Positions 18,093 to 27,095 of a DNA stretch of 64,000 nucleotides are shown here, one piece after another. How positions within the stretch are numbered: position 1 is the first letter of the stretch; every line of letters starts with the position of its first letter. The position numbers and the translations under genes were made by a program. The notes beneath the pieces were generated by a model. That model was not told the DNA's origin, searched no databases, and saw only the letters and a program-made list of their open reading frames with translations. Where the stretch lies: NCBI RefSeq assembly GCF_013366925.1, contig NZ_JAALDK010000001.1, forward strand, positions 1,805,089 through 1,869,088, in the 5' to 3' direction. This DNA comes from Paraburkholderia youngii. Lineage in GTDB: Bacteria > Pseudomonadota > Gammaproteobacteria > Burkholderiales > Burkholderiaceae.

Positions 18093-19024
18093 ACACCAAC
18101 TCAACCGACCTATGAGGTGCACTATGCAGCGCAGCCCTTGGCCTGGCTCGAGTTCGCGCAGAACGCGTCGATGTTCAGTTCGTACAGGGCCCGGCCGAAC
18201 TGCGTGACGCCTTTGCCCGCCGTCTCCGAGCGTTGCTTCACGTAGAAGACGCTGGCCTTGTCGCTGTAGAACGCCACCGGCTTGCCGTGCGCGCCCAGAT
18301 ACTTCGACAGTGCCTCGAAATAGCTGAAGGTCGACTCCGTCGCCGTGAAGTGCAGCGTCATCAGCCGTCCGGTCGCATCGTCAATGAATACCAGCAGCGT
18401 GCAGGCGGGCGCCCGGTCCTCGAACCAGTGGTGATCGCTGCCGTCGATCTGGATCAGTTCGCCCAGACAGGCACGGCGATTACGCGGCTGGTACACCTTC
18501 GGCGGGCGATCCCTGCGCGGCACCCACAGTCCCGCGGCAATCATCAGCGTGCGCACCGTTTCGACCGCCAGTTCGATGCCATGACATTCCCGCAGCTTCT
18601 CGCGCGCCAGCGTCGGCCCGAAATCCGCATGGCGTTCGCGGATCAGCGCCAGCGCCCGCTGCGCCTTGCCAGCAGGCAGCTGGTGATTGCCCGCACGCCC
18701 ACGCTTGCCTGACACCGGCCCGGCCACGCCGGCCGCGTCGTAACGCAGCACCAGCCGTTCGATCTGGCGCACGCTCAACCCCAGGCGTTCGGCGGCCTGG
18801 CCCGGCTTGAGCCGGGCCTCCGTCACGGCCTGAATGACCTTCAGCCGATCGATCTCACGCATCGTCATCGTGATCGTCCCAGTCGCGTTCATCGCCGGCT
18901 CCCTGAGCAGATGTCCGGCGCTTAACCTACCCAGAACACGACATTTCTATTTAGCGGAAACCCGACATTTCTATTTGGGACCCACATGCTGCGCGACGGA
19001 CATTTGCATTATGTCAAATTGTTG

Positions 19025-19250
19025 AACGCGCTCGAACAGTTGCTTCTTGAGTTGGCCGGCCAGGCCTGATTCGCCCAGAATCGACTCGGCATCCTTGCTT
19101 TGCACCTGCGCCAGCAGTTGATCGATCAGTTCGTCGGGGAACAGCTTCGGCGCCTTCGGGTTCTTGCTCTTCTTGGTCACTGTTGCTTCGGTCATAGGAC
19201 GTTATTTCCGTTATCGTCTCATGACCTCGGCACACTAAAAATCTGACAGG
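19025..19250 (-). pseudogene. IS256-family transposase 5' fragment with IS end
   Basis: From ATG 19195 the minus strand reads KLFPDELIDQLLAQVQSKDA and ESILGESGLAGQLKKQLFER, the N-terminus of an IS256 transposase. Homology is lost at about residue 57. Outside the start lies CACACTAAAAATCTGACAG (about 19232-19250), similar to the opposite IS256 end near 6505-6524. It has the opposite orientation to that relic and covers a different part of the protein, so it is probably a second copy. It is cut on the ISNCY side. Confidence 0.65.
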
Positions 19251-19254
19251 CATC

Positions 19255-19307
19255 GGTGGATGCAACGCTCCCGTCGCTCATGCAGCGTTCATTGTGTTGC
19301 ATCCACC
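19255..19307. repeat. Perfect 12-bp inverted repeat around a 29-bp loop
   Basis: GGTGGATGCAAC (19255-19266) and GTTGCATCCACC (19296-19307) are exact reverse complements. They lie immediately outside the IS256 end, at the edge of the mobile island. There is no T-run, so it does not look like a terminator. It could be a hairpin target or a remnant of an IS end. Confidence 0.5.
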
Positions 19308-19521
19308 GGTTGAATCCGCCATTGTGCACTGACATTCAAGGGCATCCGCGTCATTGCGGAGGTGACGTCCACGCGACATACCGCACGACAATATGCGTCG
19401 CTTCGAGGATTATGTGGCCGCCCGCAAGTCATACATATGTGAAGCGATCGGGTATATCACTAGCCTCGATAGCTTCGACAGCTCCAATCTGCAACTGATC
19501 TTCGAGTCGTCGGAAAACGTA
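19308..19521. other. Short non-coding stretch at the island's right edge
   Basis: No convincing gene. A small plus-strand frame here is largely antisense to the carboxymuconolactone-decarboxylase-like gene and lacks family features. The stretch probably holds the downstream end of the catabolic operon that reads towards it. Confidence 0.4.
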
Positions 19522-19914
19522 TCAAGAAACCTGAGAATTCTCAAAGTCGTCTTTGAATACTTCTCGCGCAACCCGAAAGCTGTCGATCGCCGCGGGGATC
19601 CCCGCGTAGATTCCGGTTTGTAGAAAGACTTCACGGATCTCTTCCTTTGTTACCCCGTTGTTGAGAGCCCCCCGAATATGAAGCCTCAGCTCATGCGGAC
19701 GGTTAAGGGCTGTCAACATTGCCAGATTGAGCAGGCTGCGTGTCCGCCTATCCAGCCCTGGCCTACTCCACACCGCCCCCCAGCAGTACTGGGTGACGAG
19801 TGTCTGCATCGACATGTTGAAGTCATCCGCATTCGCCATGGCGGAGTCGACATACGCGTCACCCAGCACCTCTCGGCGGATCTTCATACCGGTTTCAAAT
19901 AATTCCTGACTCAT
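19522..19914 (-). CDS. Carboxymuconolactone decarboxylase (CMD) family protein
   Basis: From ATG 19914 (AGGAG, 6 nt) the 130-residue protein is a one-domain CMD/AhpD-fold protein: TGMKIRREVLGDAYVDSAM, TQYCWGAVWSRPGLDRRTRS, LLNLAMLTALNRPHELRLHI and NGVTKEEIREVFLQTGIYAG. The peroxidatic CxxC of AhpD is absent; the pattern is that of PcaC-like decarboxylases or uncharacterised members in catabolic operons. It is the last gene of the minus-strand operon, about 110 bp after the binding-protein gene. Its step is not assignable; a decarboxylation or isomerisation of a ring-cleavage product is an inference. Confidence 0.75.
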   Translation of the reverse strand: MSQELFETGMKIRREVLGDAYVDSAMANADDFNMSMQTLVTQYCWGAVWSRPGLDRRTRSLLNLAMLTALNRPHELRLHIRGALNNGVTKEEIREVFLQTGIYAGIPAAIDSFRVAREVFKDDFENSQVS

Positions 19915-20027
19915 GCGAATCTCCTGTTCGGATATGGGGCGTGGCAGTCTCACGACTTCTAATGCCCTGCCCCGTTATCGAAATCTGCGCCAAACTTCTC
20001 GAATCGTTGATGAGGAGATCCGTAAAA

Positions 20028-21051
20028 TCAATGAGCCTTGCTTGCTGTGGCGACCCATTGATCGAATTGAGACTGGTTGCTCGCGATCCACGCATCCGAA
20101 AGCTTCTTCACAACGCTCACGGACCCGCCATCCTTACTGATCGCGCCTTCCCATTCAGACCACGTTGCGAGTGGAAACCGGATTTGCTCGATCAGGGCTT
20201 TGACCGCGGGATTCGCCGCCAGAAATGCCTTGTTTGCCACCGTGTCATAGTTCCACGAGCCCATCGCCATTCGGCACGGATTGGCTCCGCCAGCGCAGCC
20301 GACCACTCCATTGACCAATGCCGTACCGCGGTTCGGGATATTGGGCGGAAGCGCGTCCTGTGGAGTGGGCAACCATACGACATCGGTGCCGGGTTTCAAA
20401 GCATTGGTCATCCACGATGGACTCCATGCGTAGTAAAACGCAGGTTTCCCGTTTTGCACCTTCGTAATGACGTCTGCCATGAGGGCTTCGTACTTGCCTC
20501 GCACGGGACTGACTGTCTGCTTCAAGCCGAACTTGTCGAGCTGATAGTCCACGACGACGCCGCAACTCCAGGCAGGATCGCAACTGATCATTTCCGCCTT
20601 GCCATCGCGGCCGAACAGCCCAGCGATTTTCGGATCCTTCATCTGCTCCAGATTCGTAATGTTGTGAGCAAGCGCAGTTTTCCTGTCGACGAGATAGCCG
20701 TTGATTCCTCCACCGATGATCATGCCGTCACCGACCACCGCCGCCTGCTGCGCGATCGCGCGAAACCCCGGCTCGCGCTGAGGCAACGTCACGTCTGTTG
20801 CCAGGTCCATGTCACCTTGCGCGACCGCTTGAAAAAACAACGTCGTATCCATGGTGCTCAGCCGGACGTCGTAGCCGAGTTTCTTGAGGGCCTGCGACGT
20901 TATCTGAGCGACTACGTAGTTCCCGCCAAGACTGTCATCTTGCGCGTAGCGTATGGTCTTTCCACTACCCGGAAGTGTCTGCGCGCCCACCGTACCGGCG
21001 AACAAAAAACCGGTCGCAACCGCAGCGATCACTTTTGCCAATGCGTTCATT
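20028..21051 (-). CDS. Glycine-betaine/quaternary-amine type ABC transporter, periplasmic binding protein
   Basis: A 340-residue ProX/OpuAC-type solute receptor starting at ATG 21051 (GGAGGAG, 5 nt). It has a Sec signal peptide (VIAAVATGFLFAGTVGAQ), then KTIRYAQDDSLGGNYVVAQI. The later segment AFYYAWSPSWMTNALKPGTD is reminiscent of the 'W.P.W' region of betaine receptors, where aromatic residues cage the quaternary ammonium. Cys pairs (SCDPAWSCG, CAGGANPC) could form disulfides. With the permease and ATPase genes upstream in the operon it forms a complete importer, probably for a betaine-like substrate of the neighbouring catabolic enzymes rather than for osmoprotection. Confidence 0.8.
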
Positions 21052-21135
21052 GATACTCCTCCATCGTTCAAATGTTCATTCGTCGAATGACACAACATGC
21101 TCCCGGGAAACCCGTTGCTGCACTGATGCACGCCC

Positions 21136-22071
21136 TTACAGCGCTTCACGCGCATCGCCGGGCGTATGTGCCTCCTCGTGACCTCCCCGGAAAAAGCGCT
21201 TGAGGACAGTGCGAAAATGACGCTGCTTGTCAGGTTGTTTTTTGGCGATCTTCTGCGAAAAGCGATCGAGCATCATCGCGAGCAGGACGATCGCGATCCC
21301 TCCTACCGCCGCACGTCCTACGTCCAGCCGCCCCAGACCTTGCAACACCACCAGTCCCAATCCGTCCGCGCCGATCATCGATACAACGACCGACATCACC
21401 ATGGCTGTCAGTACGGTCTGGTTGAGTCCCCCCAGAATCGTCGGCATCGCGAGCGGCAATTGCACTTCCCATAGGAGCTGCCACTTGTCCGCACCAAAGG
21501 CCTTACCCGCCTCGACGATTTCGGTTTCAACCATCTTGATTCCAAGATGCGTGAAACGGATCAGTGGTGGCATGGCCGCTGTCACGACGGCAACTTCTCC
21601 CGGCACAGTACCGACACCAAAGAGCATCACGACTGGCACGAGATAAACAAAGGTTGGCGTGGTTTGCATGATGTCCAGTACAGGCTGCACCACCATCCAC
21701 ACGCGTGGACTGCGCGCACATAAAACTCCGATCGGAATGCCAAGTAACGCGCAGAAAAGAATGGCCGTCGCGATAAGGGACAGTGTTGTCATCGCCTCGG
21801 TCCACACTCCGAGCATGGCGATGACAACAAGGACCACACAACCAAATAACGCCACGCGCAAACCCGCCAAACGCCAGAACACGGCAAAGGTGAGCGCTAC
21901 GAGCACAGGAAAAGGCACGGCATGGAGAATGCTGTCATTGAAGTTCAGCAATTGCTCGACTGGCCATCGAATCGTCAGAAACAAAGGCCGCAAGTGAGTG
22001 GCCATCCAGTGGACGCATTCCTGAATCCACTGATCCACCGGGAAAATTGCAAGCTGGTCAGCACTAAGCAT
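21136..22071 (-). CDS. ProW-type ABC transporter permease
   Basis: The start ATG 22071 lies inside the end of the ATPase gene (8-nt overlap). The 311-residue product has an N-terminal extension and about six to seven membrane helices. The permease signature includes LCARSPRVWMVVQPVLDIMQ, TPTFVYLVPVVMLFGVGTVP and the coupling EAGKAFGADKWQLLWEVQLP, close to the ProW consensus. It forms the membrane channel of the betaine-type importer with the flanking ATPase and receptor. No lesions seen. Confidence 0.85.
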   Translation of the reverse strand: MLSADQLAIFPVDQWIQECVHWMATHLRPLFLTIRWPVEQLLNFNDSILHAVPFPVLVALTFAVFWRLAGLRVALFGCVVLVVIAMLGVWTEAMTTLSLIATAILFCALLGIPIGVLCARSPRVWMVVQPVLDIMQTTPTFVYLVPVVMLFGVGTVPGEVAVVTAAMPPLIRFTHLGIKMVETEIVEAGKAFGADKWQLLWEVQLPLAMPTILGGLNQTVLTAMVMSVVVSMIGADGLGLVVLQGLGRLDVGRAAVGGIAIVLLAMMLDRFSQKIAKKQPDKQRHFRTVLKRFFRGGHEEAHTPGDAREAL

Positions 22072-23248
22072 GATGTACCTCTGCGCCACTGCCGGCGCCA
22101 ATTCTTGCGAGAACTTGGCTCGCGTCCAGAAGTCCGATGAGTTTGCCGTCTGTGTCGGTCACCCCGATCGGACTCCCCTGACCGCACTGGTGTGCCACGT
22201 CCACCAAACGCGTCGATGCGGAAACACATGCAAACCGCCTGTCTGGTTCAGGGATGGCTCGACCGTCACGCGCCTGCGCCATTTCGGAGCCTGTCAGGAC
22301 CCCAAGCACGCGCTCTTCGGCGTCGAGCACGAACCCTGGCCCTTGCCCAAGCGGGCTCGCTGCCATGAGGATCCGGCCCGCATCTCGCCACACGGGTGAT
22401 AGCGCCGTCATGACGGAGCGCGCGTCGAACAGTCGCGCACGGTCCACCTCACGCGTAAATGCGGCGACGTAATCACTTCCCGGATCCAGTACGATCGACT
22501 GCGGTGAACCTTCACGCACCACCCGTCCCTCTGACATGATGGCGATGCGTGTACCGAGCTTGAGCGCCTCCTGGAAGTCGTGCGTAATGAAGAGAATCGT
22601 TTTGTTGAGGGTGCGCTGCAGGCGAAGCAGTTCCTCCTGCATTTCGGTGCGAATCAGTGGATCGAGCGCGCTGAACGCTTCATCCATGATCAGGATGTCG
22701 GCTTCCGTCGCGAGCGCGCGGGCGAGACCCACACGCTGGCGCATACCGCCACTTAGCTCATGCGGCATGTGGTACGCCCACTTCGACAGCCCCACCACAG
22801 CGAGTACCTCCTCAGCACGTCTTCGACGTTGTGCCGCTGGCATCCGCCGAAGCTTGAGACCAAACTCGACGTTCTCAATCACGCGCCTGTTCGGAAGCAA
22901 CGCGAAATGCTGAAAAACCATCGAAATCCGGTTTCGCCGTACTTCACGCAACTCCTTGTCTCCCAGCGCGCAGAGATCCTCGCCATCGAGCAGGATCCTG
23001 CCCGCGCTCGGTTCGTGAAGCCGATTGATGCAACGGGCAAGCGTCGACTTTCCTGAACCCGACAGACCCATGATCATGTAGATCGCTCCGGAAGGAACGC
23101 TTAGCGAGACGTCATCGAGACCGACGACGTGCCGCAGCTTCTCCAGCACATCAGCGCGACATTTTCCGGCGCGCAACATGGCGAGTGCAGGTTCGGGCCT
23201 GTCGCTGAAAATCTTGTAGAGATGTTCGATTACCAGGCGCTCGGTCAT
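22064..23248 (-). CDS. ProV-type ABC transporter ATPase with C-terminal CBS-like region
   Basis: From ATG 23248 (GAGGAG, 8 nt) the 394-residue protein shows Walker A MGLSGSGKSTLARCINRL, Q-loop MVFQHFALLPNR, signature ELSGGMRQRVGLARALA, Walker B ILIMDEAFSALDPLIR and the switch His THDFQEAL. The typical ProV N-terminal helix insert (IFSDRPEPALAMLRAGK) is present. The C-terminal roughly 110 residues form a CBS-pair-like regulatory region (SPLGQGPGFVLDAEERVLGV, GVTDTDGKLIGLLDASQVLA). The start overlaps the NIPSNAP gene stop by 4 nt (ATGA). Confidence 0.88.
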   Translation of the reverse strand: MTERLVIEHLYKIFSDRPEPALAMLRAGKCRADVLEKLRHVVGLDDVSLSVPSGAIYMIMGLSGSGKSTLARCINRLHEPSAGRILLDGEDLCALGDKELREVRRNRISMVFQHFALLPNRRVIENVEFGLKLRRMPAAQRRRRAEEVLAVVGLSKWAYHMPHELSGGMRQRVGLARALATEADILIMDEAFSALDPLIRTEMQEELLRLQRTLNKTILFITHDFQEALKLGTRIAIMSEGRVVREGSPQSIVLDPGSDYVAAFTREVDRARLFDARSVMTALSPVWRDAGRILMAASPLGQGPGFVLDAEERVLGVLTGSEMAQARDGRAIPEPDRRFACVSASTRLVDVAHQCGQGSPIGVTDTDGKLIGLLDASQVLARIGAGSGAEVHHA

Positions 23249-23601
23249 GACTGCGTCTCCTCGAGTGTCGTCGCATGATGTGCGAATCCGGGCCGCGGGG
23301 AAAAATCGGTCGGCACCAGAATGCGGTTCTCCGCACGCTCGATGTATTGCGCGAGTCGCGGCACAAATGCCTGCCACTGAGGGTCTTGCGCCAACTCGCT
23401 GCGCCGGCGGGTTCTGTCTTCGAGGCTCGCATAGGCCCACATGTGTGTAACCTGGCTCAGCGTGCCGATTTCTGTCGTGAAGTATCCGATCAGTCGGCCC
23501 AGTATCCGCTGCTGGATTGCAATCCCCTCGTTGCGCACGAGATCGAGGTAGCGCAGCATTGCGCCGCTTCGGATGCTGTAAATGCGCTCTTCCACTACCA
23601 T
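23245..23601 (-). CDS. NIPSNAP family protein
   Basis: A 118-residue ferredoxin-like alpha/beta protein: MVVEERIYSIRSGAMLRYLD, IGYFTTEIGTLSQVTHMWAY and DRTRRRSELAQDPQW match the NIPSNAP pattern (EERiY.i..G......, 'v.hlW.Y.s..dR...r'). ATG 23601 is chosen because GAGGAG stands 6 nt upstream; TTG 23607 is also in frame. Such small proteins are common in catabolic operons but have no fixed function; a dimeric alpha-beta-barrel enzyme or stabiliser is likely. It lies 2 nt after the hydrolase stop and overlaps the transporter ATPase gene. Confidence 0.75.
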   Translation of the reverse strand: MVVEERIYSIRSGAMLRYLDLVRNEGIAIQQRILGRLIGYFTTEIGTLSQVTHMWAYASLEDRTRRRSELAQDPQWQAFVPRLAQYIERAENRILVPTDFSPRPGFAHHATTLEETQS

Positions 23602-23603
23602 GG

Positions 23604-24443
23604 TCAACTCCTCGACATAGCTTCTGCAAAGAAACGACGCAGCAAGGTTCCAACGAGCTCTGGCGCTTCAATCAGGATCGAATGACGTAAGCCCGGCAAG
23701 ATCTCCAGTTGTGAGTCTTCTATGCATTCGTGCATGTACCGCGCCATCCTTGGGTTCGAGCCCTGGTCGTCCTCACCCGTGGCAATCAAGGTCGGAACGC
23801 GAATCTGGTCGATGAGGCCACCGAAGTCCGTCTCAGCCAGAACACGGTATGCGGCCGCATAGCAATGCGGATCGTTCTCTGCATTGCGCTTGCGCAGATA
23901 GGCGACCATCTCCGGATTTCTCGCCTGAAAATCTTCCGTCAGCCAGCGTGATAGCGATGCGTCGTAGTGCGCGCCACGCTCACCATTCTGCAAAGCGGCA
24001 AGCCGCTCCAGCACCCGGCTGCGCTCTTCTCGCGTACGGCCCGACACCGTCGCGAGCAAAGCGAGCCCACGCAGACGTTGCGGATGCGAGAGCGCCATGC
24101 GTTGCGCGATCAGTCCTCCGAGAGAGAATCCCGCGAGGTTGAACGTCTCGAACCCCACGTGATCGGCGAGTGCCAGCGTGTCGTCGACAAACTCATCGAT
24201 CTCGTAGCGGCCCAGGATGTGCGACGACTCACCATGGCCACGCAGGTCGAAGGTCAGGATGCGGAAGTCATCGCACAGATGCGTGGCAACGCCCTCCCAT
24301 GCCTCCAGATAGGAGCCGACACCATGAATACAGATCAGTTGCCGTGCGCCACGTCCCTGCAGCCGGTAGTTGAGTTCGACACTGCCGGCTTTCAGGCGAC
24401 CTTGCGTGACGACGTCGTCATTGACAGGTTTGCGAGTCAGCAT
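23604..24443 (-). CDS. Alpha/beta hydrolase, enol-lactonase/TgnD-like
   Basis: The 279-residue cytosolic hydrolase contains the oxyanion HGVGSYLEAWEG region, the nucleophile elbow GFSLGG, an acid in LIATGEDDQGSNP and the catalytic His in LPGLRHSILIEAPE. It belongs to the PcaD-like subfamily of ring-cleavage product hydrolases. In the trigonelline pathway an alpha/beta hydrolase (TgnD) splits the N-methylformamido-methylene succinate product; the operon partners here make a similar role plausible, but the substrate is inferred. It is directly followed by the NIPSNAP gene. Confidence 0.75.
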   Translation of the reverse strand: MLTRKPVNDDVVTQGRLKAGSVELNYRLQGRGARQLICIHGVGSYLEAWEGVATHLCDDFRILTFDLRGHGESSHILGRYEIDEFVDDTLALADHVGFETFNLAGFSLGGLIAQRMALSHPQRLRGLALLATVSGRTREERSRVLERLAALQNGERGAHYDASLSRWLTEDFQARNPEMVAYLRKRNAENDPHCYAAAYRVLAETDFGGLIDQIRVPTLIATGEDDQGSNPRMARYMHECIEDSQLEILPGLRHSILIEAPELVGTLLRRFFAEAMSRS

Positions 24444-24462
24444 GTTGGTCCGCCTGCGAGTG

Positions 24463-25530
24463 TCAGGTTGCGTACTGCGCCTCGCGTGTGCGCGCGGCGA
24501 AATGGGGCATCACTTCATCGATGAACAGTCGCAACGTCTTGACCTGGAGTTCAAACGGAAGGTTGAACGTGAGTCCGAGGCAAAACTGGTCGACGCCCTG
24601 CGCTTCGTAGATCTCGAGTTTGCGGATGACCTCATCCGGGGTGCCGAACATCAGGTTTTCGCGGATGGCCGCGGGATCGTAATTGGCGCGATTGACCACG
24701 CTCTCGTATGGAACGGCTTCCGGAAAGCCGTTGGTGACGGTGCCGATGTTCTGCATGAGATTCTCAAACGTTCGTCCGTAATCGACGCTGTGCCGCACGG
24801 CTACCTCCCAGTCTTGCGGCCGGTCGTAGAGGCAGGTTCGGCGCTGCATCATGAACCGCGGACGCGCGCGCTCCGGATGATCCGCGACCGCCTTGCGAAA
24901 TTTCTCACCGAGAACGGCGACCTCTGAAGCCGGTGCCGAGAGCGGCGTCGACAGGATATTTGCGCCCACCCCCACCGCCCAGTCGAAACTTCCAGGATCA
25001 CGGGTTGCCACCCAGATGCGCGGATGCGGTCTTTGCAACGGCTTCGGCACCGAGGTCGCGAGCGGAAATTTCCAGTACTGGCCATCGTGTGCGTAGTCGC
25101 CCTGCCAGAGCTTCATGACGGCAGGAACCAGCTCCTTCATATAACCCACGCCTTCCTGTTGCGGGATGCCGTCCGCCATGCGGTCGAACTCGTACTGGTA
25201 TGCGCCACGTGCGATGCCGAATTCAAGTCGGCCGCCGGTCAGGTGGTCGCACAATGCGGCTTCGCCAGCGAGCCGAATCGGTGACCAATAGGGCGCCACC
25301 AATGTAGCGGTACCCAGCCGGATATTTTCCGTGTGCTGGGCAAGCCAGGTCAGGGTCACGAACGGATTGGGCGAAATCGTGCACTCGATCGTGTGGTGCT
25401 CTGCCGTCCAGAGTGTTTCGAAGCCGCCTTCATCGGCGATTCGCGCGAGTGCCAGCATATGGGTCACTGCGTCATTCATCGTATCGTTCGGCGAAAAGCG
25501 TTCCATGCTGAGCGAAACCGCGAATTTCAT
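24463..25530 (-). CDS. Luciferase-like (LLM class) flavin-dependent monooxygenase
   Basis: A 355-residue TIM-barrel protein from ATG 25530 (AGGAG, 6 nt): MKFAVSLSMERFSPND, GFETLWTAEHHTIECTISPN, LGTATLVAPYWSPIRLAGEA and GGRLEFGIARGAYQYEF, all typical of bacterial luciferase-like monooxygenases using reduced FMN. The flavin reductase encoded upstream would supply FMNH2, making a two-component system. In trigonelline catabolism (TgnA/TgnB) such a pair opens the N-methylpyridinium ring. No frameshift is seen. Confidence 0.8.
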   Translation of the reverse strand: MKFAVSLSMERFSPNDTMNDAVTHMLALARIADEGGFETLWTAEHHTIECTISPNPFVTLTWLAQHTENIRLGTATLVAPYWSPIRLAGEAALCDHLTGGRLEFGIARGAYQYEFDRMADGIPQQEGVGYMKELVPAVMKLWQGDYAHDGQYWKFPLATSVPKPLQRPHPRIWVATRDPGSFDWAVGVGANILSTPLSAPASEVAVLGEKFRKAVADHPERARPRFMMQRRTCLYDRPQDWEVAVRHSVDYGRTFENLMQNIGTVTNGFPEAVPYESVVNRANYDPAAIRENLMFGTPDEVIRKLEIYEAQGVDQFCLGLTFNLPFELQVKTLRLFIDEVMPHFAARTREAQYAT

Positions 25531-25567
25531 ATCAAGCTCCTGAGAACATGTGTTGAACGCGTCACGC

Positions 25568-27079
25568 TTAGCGCAGGCGAATGACGAAGGGGTCCTGCAT
25601 CGCGCCGGAGTAATCGATGACGATGTTCTTGAGACGCGAGAATTCGCGCATCACTTCGAATCCCCCGCGCCTTCCATAGCCGCTATGCTTCATGCCGCCG
25701 TTTGCGGACATGTAGGCGGCCGACCGATACGTGTTGATCCAGACGGTGCCTGCATCGACGTCACGCGCAAATCTCATGGCGCGGCTGATATCCTGGGTCC
25801 AGATGCCAGCAGCCAATCCATATTCGGTCCCGTTGGCGAGTGCAATCAGTTCTTCTTCGCTCGAGAACGGCATCACGCCGACTACGGGGCCGAAGATCTC
25901 CTCCTGCATGAAGCGCATGTCGTTTCGTGCATGCGTCATGACCGTGGGCTCGAAGTACCAGCCGCCGGCTAGCGCGTCATCATTGGGGCGTTGTCCGCCC
26001 ACGGCGACTTTTGCGCCTTCGTGTACACCCGAGCCCACGTACTTTTGAACCTTGTCGAGTTGCGACGACAGCGCGAGTGGTCCGATATCGGTTCCTTCGC
26101 TGACCGGGTGGCCGATCGTGATCCGACGCGTGCGTTCCACCAGCGCTTCGACGAAATCGTCGTACGCCTGTGCTTCGACGAAGCAACGCGAACCCGCTAC
26201 ACACGTCTGTCCCGCTGCAGCGAATACACCGGAGACGACACCGTTCACAGCACGCTCGATGTCGACGTCACCGAATACTACGTGTGGAGATTTGCCTCCC
26301 AGCTCCATCTGACACGGCACCAGGTTTTGCGCGGCATTGCCGGCGATCCTCCGCCCCGTGGCGGTGCTGCCCGTAAAGACATATTTTGCAATGCCCGGAT
26401 GACGGGTCAACGCATCACCCGTGATCTGCCCGTCGCCCGTGACGACGTTGAATACGCCCGGTGGAATACCGGCCTCGATCGCCAGTTCGGCCAGTGCGAC
26501 GGTCGACGCCGTCGTGTGCTCGGACGGCTTGACGACGACCGTGTTGCCGATGGCAAGGCAGGGCGCGAGCGTGCCCGTGAGCAACATCAGCGGCGAGTTC
26601 CAGGGCGTGATCATGCCGACGACGCCGATCGGCTCGCGGACGTTGTAGTTGAGCGTATCGAGCTTGTTGACAGGGATAGTCTCGCCCTGCAGCTTGTCGG
26701 CCATGCCGGCGAAATAGAAATACGAGTCGGGCATCGCGCGCATTTGCGCCCGCATCTCCTTGAGGAGCTTGCCGTTGTCGCGGCACTCGATCATCGCAAG
26801 CTCGTCCGCGTGGGCGAGCACCAGTTCTCCGAGGCGCCGCACCAGTTTGCCGCGCTCCGTTTGCGTCATGCGCCGCCAGGCCGGATTGACGAAGGCAGCC
26901 TGCGCCGAGCGAACCGCCTTATCGACATCGGCCGAATCCGCCTGCGAGAACTCGTACCACGGCTTGCCTGTCGATGGGTCGTAGCTGGCGATGAATTCCC
27001 CGCTGTGCGCCGCGGTGAATTCCCCGTCAATGAACAGTCCCAGGCGGGACCCTTGCAGACGTTCGATGGTCGTTTGCAT
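25568..27079 (-). CDS. NAD(P)-dependent aldehyde dehydrogenase
   Basis: The 503-residue enzyme starts at ATG 27079 (GGAG, 7 nt). Family motifs are intact: cofactor strand GMITPWNSPLMLL, TVVVKPSEHT, FTGSTATGRRIA, the general base in ELGGKSP, the catalytic Cys in AAGQTCVAGSR and EEIFGPVVGV near the C-terminus. It oxidises an aldehyde to an acid in the cytosol. Its place between the reductase and monooxygenase genes fits a TgnC-like semialdehyde/lactol dehydrogenase; substrate assignment is an inference. Confidence 0.85.
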   Translation of the reverse strand: MQTTIERLQGSRLGLFIDGEFTAAHSGEFIASYDPSTGKPWYEFSQADSADVDKAVRSAQAAFVNPAWRRMTQTERGKLVRRLGELVLAHADELAMIECRDNGKLLKEMRAQMRAMPDSYFYFAGMADKLQGETIPVNKLDTLNYNVREPIGVVGMITPWNSPLMLLTGTLAPCLAIGNTVVVKPSEHTTASTVALAELAIEAGIPPGVFNVVTGDGQITGDALTRHPGIAKYVFTGSTATGRRIAGNAAQNLVPCQMELGGKSPHVVFGDVDIERAVNGVVSGVFAAAGQTCVAGSRCFVEAQAYDDFVEALVERTRRITIGHPVSEGTDIGPLALSSQLDKVQKYVGSGVHEGAKVAVGGQRPNDDALAGGWYFEPTVMTHARNDMRFMQEEIFGPVVGVMPFSSEEELIALANGTEYGLAAGIWTQDISRAMRFARDVDAGTVWINTYRSAAYMSANGGMKHSGYGRRGGFEVMREFSRLKNIVIDYSGAMQDPFVIRLR

Positions 27080-27095
27080 CGGTTGACTCCACGTA

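Larger units (their letters stand above)
14781..18134 (+). mobile_element. Large-serine-recombinase mobile element inserted in the ISNCY transposase gene
   Basis: A 3354-bp unit flanked by the direct repeat CCCTTGGC (14781-14788 and 18135-18142), one copy of which belongs to the transposase gene (codons for Ala-Lys-Gly). It carries, in order, a DUF5372 gene, a divergent-looking control region, an HTH protein gene, a small frame and a large serine recombinase, all on the plus strand. There are no long terminal inverted repeats, as expected for site-specific integration through short att cores. The true crossover is probably 2 bp within the 8-bp identity. The recombinase frame is broken once. 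Confidence 0.7.
14066..18892 (-). pseudogene. ISNCY-family DDE transposase split by an insertion
   Basis: The N-terminal part (18892 down to 18135) has an HTH region (KPGQAAERLGLSVRQIERLV) and DDE core start (GELIQIDGSDHHWFEDRAP, LLVFIDDATGRLMTLHF), ending ANSSQAKG. The C-terminal part (14780 down to 14066) resumes KGRVERANQTLQDRLVKELR with the catalytic Glu, and runs through FNRRFGKPPRSDYDAHRPL to a basic tail. Deleting 14781-18134 joins them in frame to 491 codons. Its last codons run through the IS terminus and the TAG lies in flanking DNA. As it stands it cannot be expressed whole. Confidence 0.8.
14071..18973 (-). mobile_element. ISNCY-type insertion sequence interrupted by a serine-recombinase element
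   Basis: The left terminus TAGAAATGTCG (14071-14081) is matched in inverted orientation by CGACATTTCTA at 18939-18949 and again at 18963-18973; the outer copy is taken as the right end. Without the 3354-bp insert the IS would be about 1.55 kb with one transposase gene on the minus strand. No clear flanking target duplication was found. It lies between the Tn7 cargo gene and an IS256 fragment, so it may have landed in either. Confidence 0.6.

Noticed and set aside
6147..19250. The two IS256 pieces as halves of one element separated by an inversion
   Set aside because: They leave a gap of about 130 residues and the tnsA-tnsB order would be disturbed; two separate copies explain the data more simply.
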